NCBI GenBank assembly: GCA_002011815.1
Contig: MTOV01000015.1
Span: forward strand, 65,405-129,404
DNA: 64,000 bases
Source of the DNA: Nitrospirae bacterium JdFR-86
GTDB taxonomy: Bacteria; Nitrospirota; Thermodesulfovibrionia; Thermodesulfovibrionales; JdFR-86
Reading direction: 5' to 3'
Shown: positions 9,774 through 21,359 of the stretch, piece after piece
Layout: every line of letters begins with the position of its first letter
How positions within the stretch are numbered: the stretch's first letter is position 1
The notes under the pieces: model-generated
Seen by the model: the letters and a program-made list of their open reading frames with translations, nothing else
Database searches by the model: none
Told to the model about the DNA's origin: nothing
Position numbers and translations under genes: made by a program

Positions 9774-12700
9774 ATGAAATTTATTGGTCTTGATGCCGGT
9801 TCTGTCAGTGTCAAGATTGTTTTGCTGGATGAACATGGCAGAAGGCTTCAGGGCTATTACCGACATCACAAAGGGCATCCTGTAGGCACTGCCCTTGAAC
9901 TCCTCAGCAAGGTCGCAGACAACGACTGCTCAATCGCGATTACTGGTTCTGCCGGAAGGCTCATAGCTGAGATACTGGGCGTTGAGCCTGTAAACGAGAT
10001 AGTTGCACAGTCATACTCCACGAAAAGGCTTTACCCGCACATAAAGACGATTATAGAGATGGGCGGTGAGGACTCAAAGCTCATACTCATGGATGAGGCA
10101 GGGGTAAAGGATTTTTCCATGAACTCTGTGTGTGCAGCAGGCACAGGCTCTTTTTTAGACCAGCAGGCAGAAAGGCTCAGGCTGACCATCGAAGAGCTAA
10201 GCGAACTTTCCCTTAAATCAAAGAAGCCGCCTCGGATTGCCGGCAGATGCAGCGTGTTTGCAAAGTCAGACATGATACATCTTCAGCAGATTGCGACTCC
10301 GGTGGAAGACATTGTTGCAGGGCTGTGCTTTGCAGTGGCAAGGAATTTCAAAGGCACAATATCCAGAGGAAGAAATATTGTAGAGCCTGTTTCATTTCAG
10401 GGCGGAGTGGCTGCAAACAAGGGAATGATAAGGGCGTTTAAGGAAGTCTTCGGACTTTCAGAGTTATTTATCCCTCCTGATTTTGCCCTGATGGGTGCAC
10501 TCGGCGCAGCACTTAAGGCTCTGGATGAAGGTGTTGTTAACCGCTTCGATCTTAAAGCCATCGAAGAGTTCTTAGAAAAAGAAAAGCCGTCTTCAGAAGG
10601 GCACAAGCCTCTTATTCAAAAAGGCGATGACTTTTTCCAGAGGCATTCCACAGGCAACGGAGAGGTTGTCCGTCCTGAAGGCTCAGACAAAATCAGGGCT
10701 TACATGGGTATAGACATCGGCTCAATAAGCACTAATCTTGCGGTTATTGATGAACAGGGAAGGCTTCTTGCCAAGAGATATCTTATGACTGCCGGAAGAC
10801 CCATAGAAGCCGTAAGACAGGGGCTTTCAGAGATAGCCTCTGAGATAGGCGACAGGGTGGAGATATTAGGTGTAGGCACTACAGGCTCAGGCAGGTATAT
10901 GATTGCTGATTATGTAGGTGCGGATATCGTAAAGAACGAGATAACAGCACAGGCGACTGCTGCTGCATACATAGACAAAAACGTGGATACCATATTCGAG
11001 ATAGGAGGGCAGGACTCCAAATACATCTCCTTGCGAGACGGCGTTATAGTTGACTTCGAGATGAACAAGGCGTGTGCAGCAGGCACAGGCTCTTTTCTTG
11101 AAGAACAGGCTGAAAAGCTTAACATCTCCGTAAAAGAAGAGTTTGCCGAACGTGCGTTTTCTTCTGAAAGCCCTTCAAGGCTTGGAGAAAGATGCACGGT
11201 CTTTATGGAAAACTCCCTTATGGCGAACCTTCAGAAAGGCACGCCTACAGACGACCTCCTGGCAGGGCTTGCTTATTCCATAGTGCAGAACTACATAAAC
11301 AGGGTCGTGGCAGGAAAACCTGTGGGCAAGAACATATTCTTTCAGGGTGGTGTTGCGTTCAACAAGTCTGTAGTCGCTGCATTCGAGAAGTATCTGGGCA
11401 AACAGGTTACAGTGCCGCCTCATCATGATGTCACCGGTGCTATAGGTATGGCACTGATTGCGCAAAGACACATGAAGGAAAAAGGAAACCCGAAGTCAAC
11501 ATTCAAGGGGTTTGACCTCTCGAAGAGACCTTACGAGCTGTCTTCCTTTGAGTGCAAAGGATGCCCGAATATATGTGAGATAAACAGGGTGAAGATAGAA
11601 GGTGAGAAAGGCTATCTGTTTTATGGCGGAAGATGCGAAAAATACGATATAAGGAGAAAGGACACAAGCCATATCCCTGACCTGTTCGGCTTCAGGGAGG
11701 AGGCTCTCTGGAAGGTTGTAAAGCCGCCTTCAGGCTCAAGACCCAAGATAGGCATCCCTTACATATTCTTTTTCCATGATTTTCTGCCTTTCTGGTGGAG
11801 TCTTTTCGATGCCCTTGGCTTTGATGTGGAAGTCTCTCCCAAGACCAACAGGCAGATAGTAGACCTTGGGCTTGAAAGCGTGCTTTCAGAGGCGTGTTTC
11901 CCTGTAAAAGTGGCTCACGGGCATATAAGATATCTCCGTGACAACGGGGTGGATGCCATCCTGCTGCCGAGCTTTATAAACCTCAATCGCAAGGGAGAGG
12001 AGTTTTCACGTGGTGTTGCATGTCCGCACACGCAGACCATACCTTATGTCTCCAGAGTCGCCATAGACGGGCTTAAGACCATAGTGCCTGTAGTTGACAT
12101 GAGCAGGGGAAGGGACTATTTGATTAGTGAGCTTAAGAAATCTTTGCGGAGCTTTGGCATCAGCCGCGGTGCAATCACAAGGGCGATTGAAGTTGCAGAG
12201 AAGGCACAGACAGAGTTTGAAAATACTGTCAAAGAAAAAGGCAAGGAGGTGTTTTCCTCTCTGCCTGAAAAAGCCATAGTTATAGTCGGCAGGGCGTATA
12301 ATGCATTTGAAAAGGGTATGAATCTTCGTCTGCCTGAGAAGCTTGCGACTCTGGGTGTGCTTTCCATACCCATGGACATGCTGCCGCTGAATACTGCTGA
12401 GATAAAGACTCTCTGGCCTAACATGTACTGGAGGTCAGGACAGAGGATATTGAGTGCAGCGAGGTTCATTGCACAGCATCCGAATCTTTATCCGATTTAT
12501 ATCGGGAATTTCTCCTGCGGACCTGATTCTTTTATATTGAAATACTTCAAGGAAGAACTTTCAGGCAAGCCTTTCCTGCACATAGAGATAGACGAACACA
12601 GTGCCGATGCCGGTGCAATAACAAGATGCGAGGCATTCCTCGACAGCATAGAAAACCAGAGGGCAACGATTAAAAAAGCAGAGCGCAAGATGCCCAGAAG

Positions 12701-13898
12701 TCTCAGTTTGAGCAGGAGAACGGTTTTCATTCCGAGGATGTCCGACCACGCATGGGCGCTTGCTGCTGCATTTGAGCGCTCCGGCGTGCCAGCGTCAGTG
12801 CTTCCTGAGCCTGATAAAGAAACCGTGGATGTCGGAATGAGGTATGTCTCCGGCAAGGAGTGCTACCCGTGTGTTGTGACTACAGGAGACATGCTCAAAA
12901 AGGTGTTTTCTTCTGACTTCAGGGCTGAAAAGGCAGCCTTCTTTATGCCTTCTGGCACAGGACCGTGCAGGTTCGGTCAATACAATGTTTTTCACAGGCA
13001 TGTGCTTGACAGTCTTGGTTTTGATAACGTGCCGGTATTTTCGCCCAATCAGGATACAGGCTTTTACAGAGACCTCGGTATCGTAAGCAAAGACTTTACA
13101 ATGCTCGCATGGAAAGGTATAGTGGCAATAGAGCTTCTTTATAAGTGTCTGCACCAGAACAGACCTTATGAGAGGGAAAAGGGTGTCTCTGATGCCCTCT
13201 ACGGTGAGTATCTCAAGAAGATATATTATTCCCTTAAGGGGGCTGACGGAGATATCGAGGCTGTCCTTTATGACATGAAACGGGATTTCGAGAATATCCC
13301 GAAGCACAAAGAGGAGAGACCGCTTATCGGGATTATAGGAGAGATATTCGTAAGGAGCAACCGGTTTTCGAACGAAGACCTCGTAAGAAAGATAGAGGCG
13401 CTTGGCGGAGAGGTCTGGCTTGCGCCTGTTGAGGAATGGATATATTACGTAAACCTTATGGGGCTGAGGAAGGCCTTGATAAAAAAAGACGGCTCTGCTA
13501 TTATTGATTTTCTCATCAAGAAGTTCTTTCAAAAGAGAATCGAGCACAAATTTTCCCGTCCGTTCGAGGGATATTTAAAGACCCTTAAGGAACCGACGAC
13601 AAAGGAGATATTAAGAAAGGCGTCTCCTTATGTGCACGACTCTTTTGAAGGAGAGACTATTCTCAGTGTCGGCAAGGCGATTGACCTTGCTGAAAAGGGA
13701 GCCTGTGGCATAGTCAATGCCATGCCTTTCGGCTGTATGCCAGGCACGATTGTCTCGGCTTTGATGAGGGGTATAAGCAGGGACTATGATTTGCCTGCAA
13801 TAAGTATCCCTTACGACGGCACAGAGTCGCCGACTACACAGATACAGCTTGAAGCCTTTATGGATCAGGCTAAAAACAAATTAAAGCAAAGGAGGTGA
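9774..13898 (+). CDS. Acyl-CoA dehydratase activase (BadF/BadG/HgdC family, tandem ASKHA domains) fused to DUF2229/HgdB-like region
   Basis: Two copies of the motif set (GLDAGSVSVKIVLLDEHG / GIDIGSISTNLAVIDEQG; VCAAGTGSFLDQQAERL / ACAAGTGSFLEEQAEKL), then YIFFFHDFLPFWWSLFDALGF...SEACFPVKVAHGH. Confidence 0.92.
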   Translation: MKFIGLDAGSVSVKIVLLDEHGRRLQGYYRHHKGHPVGTALELLSKVADNDCSIAITGSAGRLIAEILGVEPVNEIVAQSYSTKRLYPHIKTIIEMGGEDSKLILMDEAGVKDFSMNSVCAAGTGSFLDQQAERLRLTIEELSELSLKSKKPPRIAGRCSVFAKSDMIHLQQIATPVEDIVAGLCFAVARNFKGTISRGRNIVEPVSFQGGVAANKGMIRAFKEVFGLSELFIPPDFALMGALGAALKALDEGVVNRFDLKAIEEFLEKEKPSSEGHKPLIQKGDDFFQRHSTGNGEVVRPEGSDKIRAYMGIDIGSISTNLAVIDEQGRLLAKRYLMTAGRPIEAVRQGLSEIASEIGDRVEILGVGTTGSGRYMIADYVGADIVKNEITAQATAAAYIDKNVDTIFEIGGQDSKYISLRDGVIVDFEMNKACAAGTGSFLEEQAEKLNISVKEEFAERAFSSESPSRLGERCTVFMENSLMANLQKGTPTDDLLAGLAYSIVQNYINRVVAGKPVGKNIFFQGGVAFNKSVVAAFEKYLGKQVTVPPHHDVTGAIGMALIAQRHMKEKGNPKSTFKGFDLSKRPYELSSFECKGCPNICEINRVKIEGEKGYLFYGGRCEKYDIRRKDTSHIPDLFGFREEALWKVVKPPSGSRPKIGIPYIFFFHDFLPFWWSLFDALGFDVEVSPKTNRQIVDLGLESVLSEACFPVKVAHGHIRYLRDNGVDAILLPSFINLNRKGEEFSRGVACPHTQTIPYVSRVAIDGLKTIVPVVDMSRGRDYLISELKKSLRSFGISRGAITRAIEVAEKAQTEFENTVKEKGKEVFSSLPEKAIVIVGRAYNAFEKGMNLRLPEKLATLGVLSIPMDMLPLNTAEIKTLWPNMYWRSGQRILSAARFIAQHPNLYPIYIGNFSCGPDSFILKYFKEELSGKPFLHIEIDEHSADAGAITRCEAFLDSIENQRATIKKAERKMPRSLSLSRRTVFIPRMSDHAWALAAAFERSGVPASVLPEPDKETVDVGMRYVSGKECYPCVVTTGDMLKKVFSSDFRAEKAAFFMPSGTGPCRFGQYNVFHRHVLDSLGFDNVPVFSPNQDTGFYRDLGIVSKDFTMLAWKGIVAIELLYKCLHQNRPYEREKGVSDALYGEYLKKIYYSLKGADGDIEAVLYDMKRDFENIPKHKEERPLIGIIGEIFVRSNRFSNEDLVRKIEALGGEVWLAPVEEWIYYVNLMGLRKALIKKDGSAIIDFLIKKFFQKRIEHKFSRPFEGYLKTLKEPTTKEILRKASPYVHDSFEGETILSVGKAIDLAEKGACGIVNAMPFGCMPGTIVSALMRGISRDYDLPAISIPYDGTESPTTQIQLEAFMDQAKNKLKQRR

Positions 13899-13902
13899 TT
13901 TA

Positions 13903-13998
13903 GTGGGGAGCGTTATAAAGTGGCGTAAGAAGAAAATGAGTAAGCACAAACACAGAAAGCTCAGGAAGAGGACCAAGTTCCAGAGGAGGAATAAATAA
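13903..13998 (+). CDS. bS22-like / AURKAIP1-COX24-domain small basic ribosome-associated protein (31 aa)
   Basis: GTG start after SD aaaGGAGGTGAttta; translation MGSVIKWRKKKMSKHKHRKLRKRTKFQRRNK. Below the ORF-track length cutoff. Confidence 0.88.
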   Translation: MGSVIKWRKKKMSKHKHRKLRKRTKFQRRNK

Positions 13999-14217
13999 TT
14001 GAAAGAGGAAAGAATTTTGAATGAGAGGGTACGACTCCTCGAAAAGGAGATGTCCACTCTTACAGAAGAGTTGGAAAAGGTAGAAAAGTTTGTTGCCGAA
14101 CTGGAGGACCTGAGGACAGAGCTTAAGGCTTTTAAAGTTTTTCTGGGCAGGTCTCATCCTGAGTTTAAGAAAGAGTTTCTCGATATTCTTAAGAAGCTTA
14201 AAACCGGCTCACCTTGA
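13999..14217 (+). CDS. Small coiled-coil hypothetical protein
   Basis: TTG start directly after the bS22-like stop; heptad-like EERILNERVRLLEKEMSTLTEELEKVEKFVAELEDL. Confidence 0.6.
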   Translation: MKEERILNERVRLLEKEMSTLTEELEKVEKFVAELEDLRTELKAFKVFLGRSHPEFKKEFLDILKKLKTGSP

Positions 14218-14926
14218 TGCCGATAAAGGGCATGGAGTCTGTGTAATCGGACAGGAGCACTTTTTTAACCGCACCGCCTTTGTTCTTTTTCCCGCTTGCG
14301 TGAATCAGAAAGACCTTACCGTTCTGTTGTTTTACGATTCCGATATGTCCGACTATTTCGCCTACAACACGCTTTTCAGGTGCTTTTATAAAAAAGATTA
14401 TGTCTCCGCTTAGGAGCTTTTTGAGTGCCTGAGGTATAAGGGCTTTAGGTATTATTCTTACTGTTTTTATTCCCCTTGAGCCTTCTATTTCCACTGTCTC
14501 TGCAAGTGTGTCGGTTATTTCCCTTCCCCATTTGCCGCTTCTTATCATGTCTTCGGCATACTGAAACCTGTCTTCGTAATTGAGCACTTTCCCGTTTTTC
14601 ATTCTGCCTCTGGTTATGAATCTTTTTTCAAGGGCGACTTCAACTGCTTTTTCAGGCGAGTCACTCAGGGCAAGCTCCACTACTCTGAAGGTAAGATACA
14701 TACAGTCAACTCTTTCGTCAGCCACTATGACAGACCGTGTTACATATTCTCCCAGGGGGTCTGGGTCATACGGTGTGCCTATGAACTTTTCCGCCCAAAA
14801 GGCTATTCTTTCGCCTACAGGCAGGTGAGAGATTTCTTTCTGAAGAGATGCTATCTCAGAGTTTTGCATAAAAGGGTATGCAATGGAAGGCAGCATTAAA
14901 AGCGTGAGCAGGATTATCTTCTTCAT
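14198..14926 (-). CDS. DUF1460 / N-acetylmuramoyl-L-alanine amidase-like secreted protein
   Basis: Signal peptide MKKIILLTLLMLPSIAYP; VGERIAFWAEKFIGTPYDPDPLGEY...ERVDCMYLTFRVVELAL; GHIGIVKQQNGKVFLIHAS. Confidence 0.8.
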   Translation of the reverse strand: MKKIILLTLLMLPSIAYPFMQNSEIASLQKEISHLPVGERIAFWAEKFIGTPYDPDPLGEYVTRSVIVADERVDCMYLTFRVVELALSDSPEKAVEVALEKRFITRGRMKNGKVLNYEDRFQYAEDMIRSGKWGREITDTLAETVEIEGSRGIKTVRIIPKALIPQALKKLLSGDIIFFIKAPEKRVVGEIVGHIGIVKQQNGKVFLIHASGKKNKGGAVKKVLLSDYTDSMPFIGIKVSRF

Positions 14927-14995
14927 GACTATTCAGTATAACTTACTGTTTTGTGAATTTTCCCCCACTGTATATAAAATCTTTCGTGTTATATA

Positions 14996-16798
14996 ATGCT
15001 TGTTATGGATACCCGTCGCCAGGAGCTTGTAATCAGCTTGCTGCTTGTTGTAACGGTTTTTGCGGTCTTCTGGCATCTGAAGTATAACGATTTCGTCAGC
15101 TTTGACGACTACATGTATATTACTGAAAACAGCCATGTGACATCAGGCCTTACGAAAGAAAACATTATATGGGCATTTACCACCGGCCATGCAAGCAACT
15201 GGCATCCCCTGACGTGGCTGTCGCACATGCTTGATGTTGAGCTTTACGGACTGAATCCCACAGGACATCATCTGAGCAATCTGCTGTTTCATATAGCGAA
15301 CACTCTGCTGTTGTTTTTGATTCTCAAGCGTTTGACCGGAGCACTCTGGAGGAGTGCGTTTGTTGCCGCCCTGTTTGGACTTCATCCTTTGCATGTAGAG
15401 TCTGTTGCATGGGCTTCAGAACGTAAGGATGTTTTAAGCACCTTTTTCTGGATGTTGACCATGGGGGCTTATGCCAGGTACGTCGAACGTCCCAGGCTTA
15501 CCCTGTATCTGCTGACTCTTCTGATGTTTGTTCTGGGGCTTATGTCCAAGCCGATGCTTGTGACCCTTCCGTTTGTTTTGCTCATGCTTGATTACTGGCC
15601 TCTTAAACGCCTTAAGAAATCCACGGCATTTGATTTATTCAAGGAGAAGATTCCTTTTTTTGTTTTTTCAGCGGCTTCAAGTGTTGTGACATTTGTGGTG
15701 CAGAAACAGGGCGGCAGTGTTGCTCCTCTTGATGTGCTGCCTGTTAAGATGCGGCTTGCGAATGCTCTGGTTTCTTATGTCAGGTATATAGGGAAGATGT
15801 TTTTCCCTGAGCATCTGGCGTTCTTTTATCCGTTGCCTAAAGAGTTTCCTGTGTGGCAGGTTTTAGGAGCAGGGTTGTTTTTGCTCTGTGTGTCCATAGT
15901 GGTGATATTGTCAGCCAGACGGTTTTCTTATCTTGTAACAGGGTGGCTTTGGTATGTTGTAACTCTTCTGCCTGTTATCGGACTGATTCATGTGGGGTTA
16001 CAGGCAATGGCGGACAGATACACATACGTGCCGCTTATTGGTCTTTTTATAGCCATGGTATGGGGAGTCTCGGACGCCGCAGGAAAGTGGCGCATCCGGC
16101 AGAGTGTGGTTGCTGTCTCAGGTATTGCCGTGCTTCTTTACCTGATGACATTTACATGGCTTCAGGTGGGTTACTGGAAAAACAATATCACACTTTACAG
16201 GCATGCACTTGATGTAACTGAAGAAAACTACATGGCGCACAGCAAGCTGGCGACTGTCCTGCTTGCAGACGGCAGGCTCAAAGAGGCGACTGTGCATTTT
16301 AACGAGGCCTTACGGATTAAACCTGATTTGCTTGAGGCGCAATACAATCTGGGTAATGTCCTGGTGGCAGAGGGCAGGTTTGAGGAAGCAGTTGACAGTT
16401 ATTACCGCGCATTGAAGATAAGACCCGGATTCAGAATGGCACACATTGCTCTGGGGAAAACACTGGCTAGACTCAAAAGATATAAAGAGGCACAGGCCTA
16501 TCTTGCCAGAGTGTCTGGCACTGAGCCTGATTCAGAGAAAGTGCAGATACTCATGGGAAACATACTGCTGCAATATGGAAACCTTGATGATGCTATTTAC
16601 TATTACTCGAAGGCACTACAAATCAATCCCGAGCACTTTGAGACGCAGAACAACATCGGTGTTGCCTTTTATAAGCAGGGGAAGTTCGAAAAAGCAATTG
16701 AGCATTTCTCCAAGGCACTGGCTCTGAGACCTGACTCTGAGAAAGCCAGAGCCAATCTCCGCCTTGCGCTGGACTCTGCAGGCAAACGTCAGGATTAG
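14996..16798 (+). CDS. GT-C (TMTC/O-mannosyltransferase-like) membrane protein with C-terminal TPR array
   Basis: GHHLSNLLFHIANTLLLFLIL...FGLHPLHVESVAWASERKDVLS; C-terminal TPRs (AQYNLGNVLVAEGRFEEAVDSYYRALKIRPGF). Paralogous architecture to 3623..5278. Confidence 0.85.
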   Translation: MLVMDTRRQELVISLLLVVTVFAVFWHLKYNDFVSFDDYMYITENSHVTSGLTKENIIWAFTTGHASNWHPLTWLSHMLDVELYGLNPTGHHLSNLLFHIANTLLLFLILKRLTGALWRSAFVAALFGLHPLHVESVAWASERKDVLSTFFWMLTMGAYARYVERPRLTLYLLTLLMFVLGLMSKPMLVTLPFVLLMLDYWPLKRLKKSTAFDLFKEKIPFFVFSAASSVVTFVVQKQGGSVAPLDVLPVKMRLANALVSYVRYIGKMFFPEHLAFFYPLPKEFPVWQVLGAGLFLLCVSIVVILSARRFSYLVTGWLWYVVTLLPVIGLIHVGLQAMADRYTYVPLIGLFIAMVWGVSDAAGKWRIRQSVVAVSGIAVLLYLMTFTWLQVGYWKNNITLYRHALDVTEENYMAHSKLATVLLADGRLKEATVHFNEALRIKPDLLEAQYNLGNVLVAEGRFEEAVDSYYRALKIRPGFRMAHIALGKTLARLKRYKEAQAYLARVSGTEPDSEKVQILMGNILLQYGNLDDAIYYYSKALQINPEHFETQNNIGVAFYKQGKFEKAIEHFSKALALRPDSEKARANLRLALDSAGKRQD

Positions 16799-16803
16799 AT
16801 TTG

Positions 16804-17214
16804 CTAAAACTCCTTAAAGACCTTTGCAAGAGAATCCCCTGCCACATGCATCCTGAACTCGTTGAAGTAGCCGAAGGGAGTAAGCATTACGTTGTAACCT
16901 GTCCTTTTCAGCCTTTCGACCACTTCATCAAGCAGTGATTTTGCAAACTCAGGGGAGGACTTGCTTGCCGAAAGGTGGTTGAATGAGTGAAGCACCACGT
17001 TTTTCGTGTCGAACTTGCCTGCTATCCATTTCGTGTTTTTTACGAACTTTTGCAGAACGCTTCCTCTTTTTTCTTCGTCTTCTGCCTCTGCATGGAAAAA
17101 GATTACGACAGCGTCCTTTACTGACTCTTCTTTTCTTATTTCAGGCACATGAGGAAGGCTTCGGCTTGCGGTCTTATACCACCATTCATGCACATAGAAC
17201 ATCAAAAGCTTCAT
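16804..17214 (-). CDS. Free-standing archaeal-type threonyl-tRNA synthetase editing domain protein (tRNA-Thr_ED-like)
   Basis: 136 aa; KLLMFYVHEWWYKT..., VVLHSFNHLSASKSSPEFAKSLLDEVVERLKRTGYNVMLTPFGYFNEFRMHVAGDSLAKVFKEF resembles the archaeal ThrRS N-terminal editing domain (HSFAHLS / PFG motif region). Confidence 0.75.
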   Translation of the reverse strand: MKLLMFYVHEWWYKTASRSLPHVPEIRKEESVKDAVVIFFHAEAEDEEKRGSVLQKFVKNTKWIAGKFDTKNVVLHSFNHLSASKSSPEFAKSLLDEVVERLKRTGYNVMLTPFGYFNEFRMHVAGDSLAKVFKEF

Positions 17215-17333
17215 GCATGATTTTTAACTGATTTGTCTTTTTTAATCAAGCGGACTCATACAGGGCAGGAGGGGGTTGAAATTGAATTCCCTTAAAAACC
17301 GTGCTAAGATATTGAAATTCCTGCGAGAAATTT

Positions 17334-19585
<2,252 letters not shown>

Positions 19586-19589
19586 GACT

Positions 19590-20804
19590 ATGGGGAACGG
19601 AAATCTGAAGGGCATATTGAACAAGCTTACGATTGAGGATATTGACCTTAAGGGCAAGCGAGTTTTCATAAGGGCTGATTTCAACGTCCCTCTGGATGAA
19701 AACCTTATGATAACCGATGACAGACGGATACGCTCTACGTTACCTACGATTAACTACTGTATTGACGAAGGTGCAAAGATAATTCTTGCGTCGCATCTTG
19801 GAAGACCGAAGGGCAAGCCGAACCAGAAGTACAGTCTTGCTCCAGTTGCCAAGAGACTGCAGAGGCTTCTGAATAAAGAAGTAACTTTTGCCACTGACTG
19901 TGTAGGACCTGAGGTTGAAGGCATTGTCTCGAAGATGCGGCCTGGTGATGTTGTTGTCCTTGAGAATCTGAGGTTTCATGCCGAAGAGGAGAAAAACGAC
20001 GAAAAGTTTGCCAAAGCGCTTGCTTCGCTTGCAGACTGTTATGTAAACGATGCATTCGGCGCTGCACACAGGGCGCATGCCTCTATAGTGGGAATCCCCA
20101 AGTTCATTCCTGCGGCAGCAGGCTTCCTCTTGAAGAAGGAGATTGAGTATCTGAAAGGCGTGGTAAGCAACCCGGTAAGACCTTTTGTCGCAGTGCTTGG
20201 CGGTGCAAAGGTCTCAGGTAAGATAGGAGTGCTTGAGAATCTTCAGGACAAGGTTGACAAGGTGATCGTCGGCGGAGGCATGGCGTTTACATTTATAAAG
20301 GCCATGGGCTACGAGGTAGGCGATTCACTTGTAGAGCCGGATATGCTTGGTCTTGCAGAAAGGATAATGGACAATCTCAAGCGTAACAATGTGAAATTCT
20401 ATCTGCCGGTTGACTGTGTAATTGCCCAGAGCCTTGAGCCGGGTGCTGAGACAAAGATAGTTACCACGCAGGAGATACCGAAAGGCTGGCGTGCTCTTGA
20501 CATAGGTCCTGCATCATGCAAGGTCTTTTCAGAGGCTATTCAGGATGCAAAGACAGTCATCTGGAACGGGCCGATGGGTGTTTTCGAGGTTGATGCCTTC
20601 TCAAGGGGAACATTTGCAATGGCCCGTGCAGTAGCTGATGCATACGCCCTGACAATAGTAGGCGGCGGCGACACAGACCTTGCCGTGCATAGGGCAGGTG
20701 TGTCTGACTCTATATCGTTCATCTCCACAGGCGGAGGTGCATCCCTGCAACTCCTTGAAGGAAGAGAGTTGCCTGGTATTGCCGCTCTTACAGACAGGAA
20801 GTAG
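19590..20804 (+). CDS. pgk: Phosphoglycerate kinase
   Basis: [14 protein letters not shown]...; [33 protein letters not shown]. Start at internal ATG preferred over track start 19572. Confidence 0.97.
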   Translation: MGNGNLKGILNKLTIEDIDLKGKRVFIRADFNVPLDENLMITDDRRIRSTLPTINYCIDEGAKIILASHLGRPKGKPNQKYSLAPVAKRLQRLLNKEVTFATDCVGPEVEGIVSKMRPGDVVVLENLRFHAEEEKNDEKFAKALASLADCYVNDAFGAAHRAHASIVGIPKFIPAAAGFLLKKEIEYLKGVVSNPVRPFVAVLGGAKVSGKIGVLENLQDKVDKVIVGGGMAFTFIKAMGYEVGDSLVEPDMLGLAERIMDNLKRNNVKFYLPVDCVIAQSLEPGAETKIVTTQEIPKGWRALDIGPASCKVFSEAIQDAKTVIWNGPMGVFEVDAFSRGTFAMARAVADAYALTIVGGGDTDLAVHRAGVSDSISFISTGGGASLQLLEGRELPGIAALTDRK

Positions 20805-21216
20805 AAGACTGCGTTACTGTCTGTAAGTCCTCGCCTGAGAACTTGTGCGGTAGTTTCTTGTCATAGGGGGATAATATCCCCCTTTTCATCTCCACTACTG
20901 AGGGGTTCTTGCTCTCGAACTTGTCGATGAGATAGGAAGCAGCGACTTCTGGTTTAATCAGGTCTCCGCAGGTGAAAATATCCACTGCTGCATAGCCATA
21001 CTCCGGCCATGTGTGAATGCTCAGATGAGACTCTGCAATGATGACCATTCCGCTAATTCCAAAGGGGTTAAATTCGTGAAAGGATATGTCGATAATCGTT
21101 GCGGCAGCTTGTTTTGCTGCTGACACTAAGGCGTCTTGAACCTTTTCTCGGTTCCTGAGGATTTCAGGATTACAATCTCTTAACTCTACTAAAAGATGGG
21201 TACCTAAAGCATGCAA
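20788..21216 (-). CDS. speD: S-adenosylmethionine decarboxylase proenzyme (SpeD/SpeH, prokaryotic class 1B)
   Basis: [46 protein letters not shown] at 21216 follows a purine-rich SD; track start is 21234. Confidence 0.93.
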   Translation of the reverse strand: MHALGTHLLVELRDCNPEILRNREKVQDALVSAAKQAAATIIDISFHEFNPFGISGMVIIAESHLSIHTWPEYGYAAVDIFTCGDLIKPEVAASYLIDKFESKNPSVVEMKRGILSPYDKKLPHKFSGEDLQTVTQSSTSCL

Positions 21217-21243
21217 TCCTCTACCCCCCTTCAAAAATATGAT

Positions 21244-21266
21244 CAGGGGTCACACACCAACCCCTG
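21244..21266 (-). promoter_or_regulatory. Short hairpin in speD 5' leader
   Basis: CAGGGGT-9 nt-ACCCCTG inverted repeat just upstream of speD. Confidence 0.4.
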
Positions 21267-21359
21267 AACCACAAAGATACATCAAAACCGATGACCTTGT
21301 CAAGAGGTTTTTTGCTGAACAGGCGCTGGAGTGTGCCGGACAGGATGTCCAGCCGGGTC

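Noticed and set aside
12795-13547. 250-aa minus-strand ORF antisense to the activase gene
   Set aside because: Lies fully inside a strongly supported conserved CDS; composition typical of shadow ORFs; no SD or homology.
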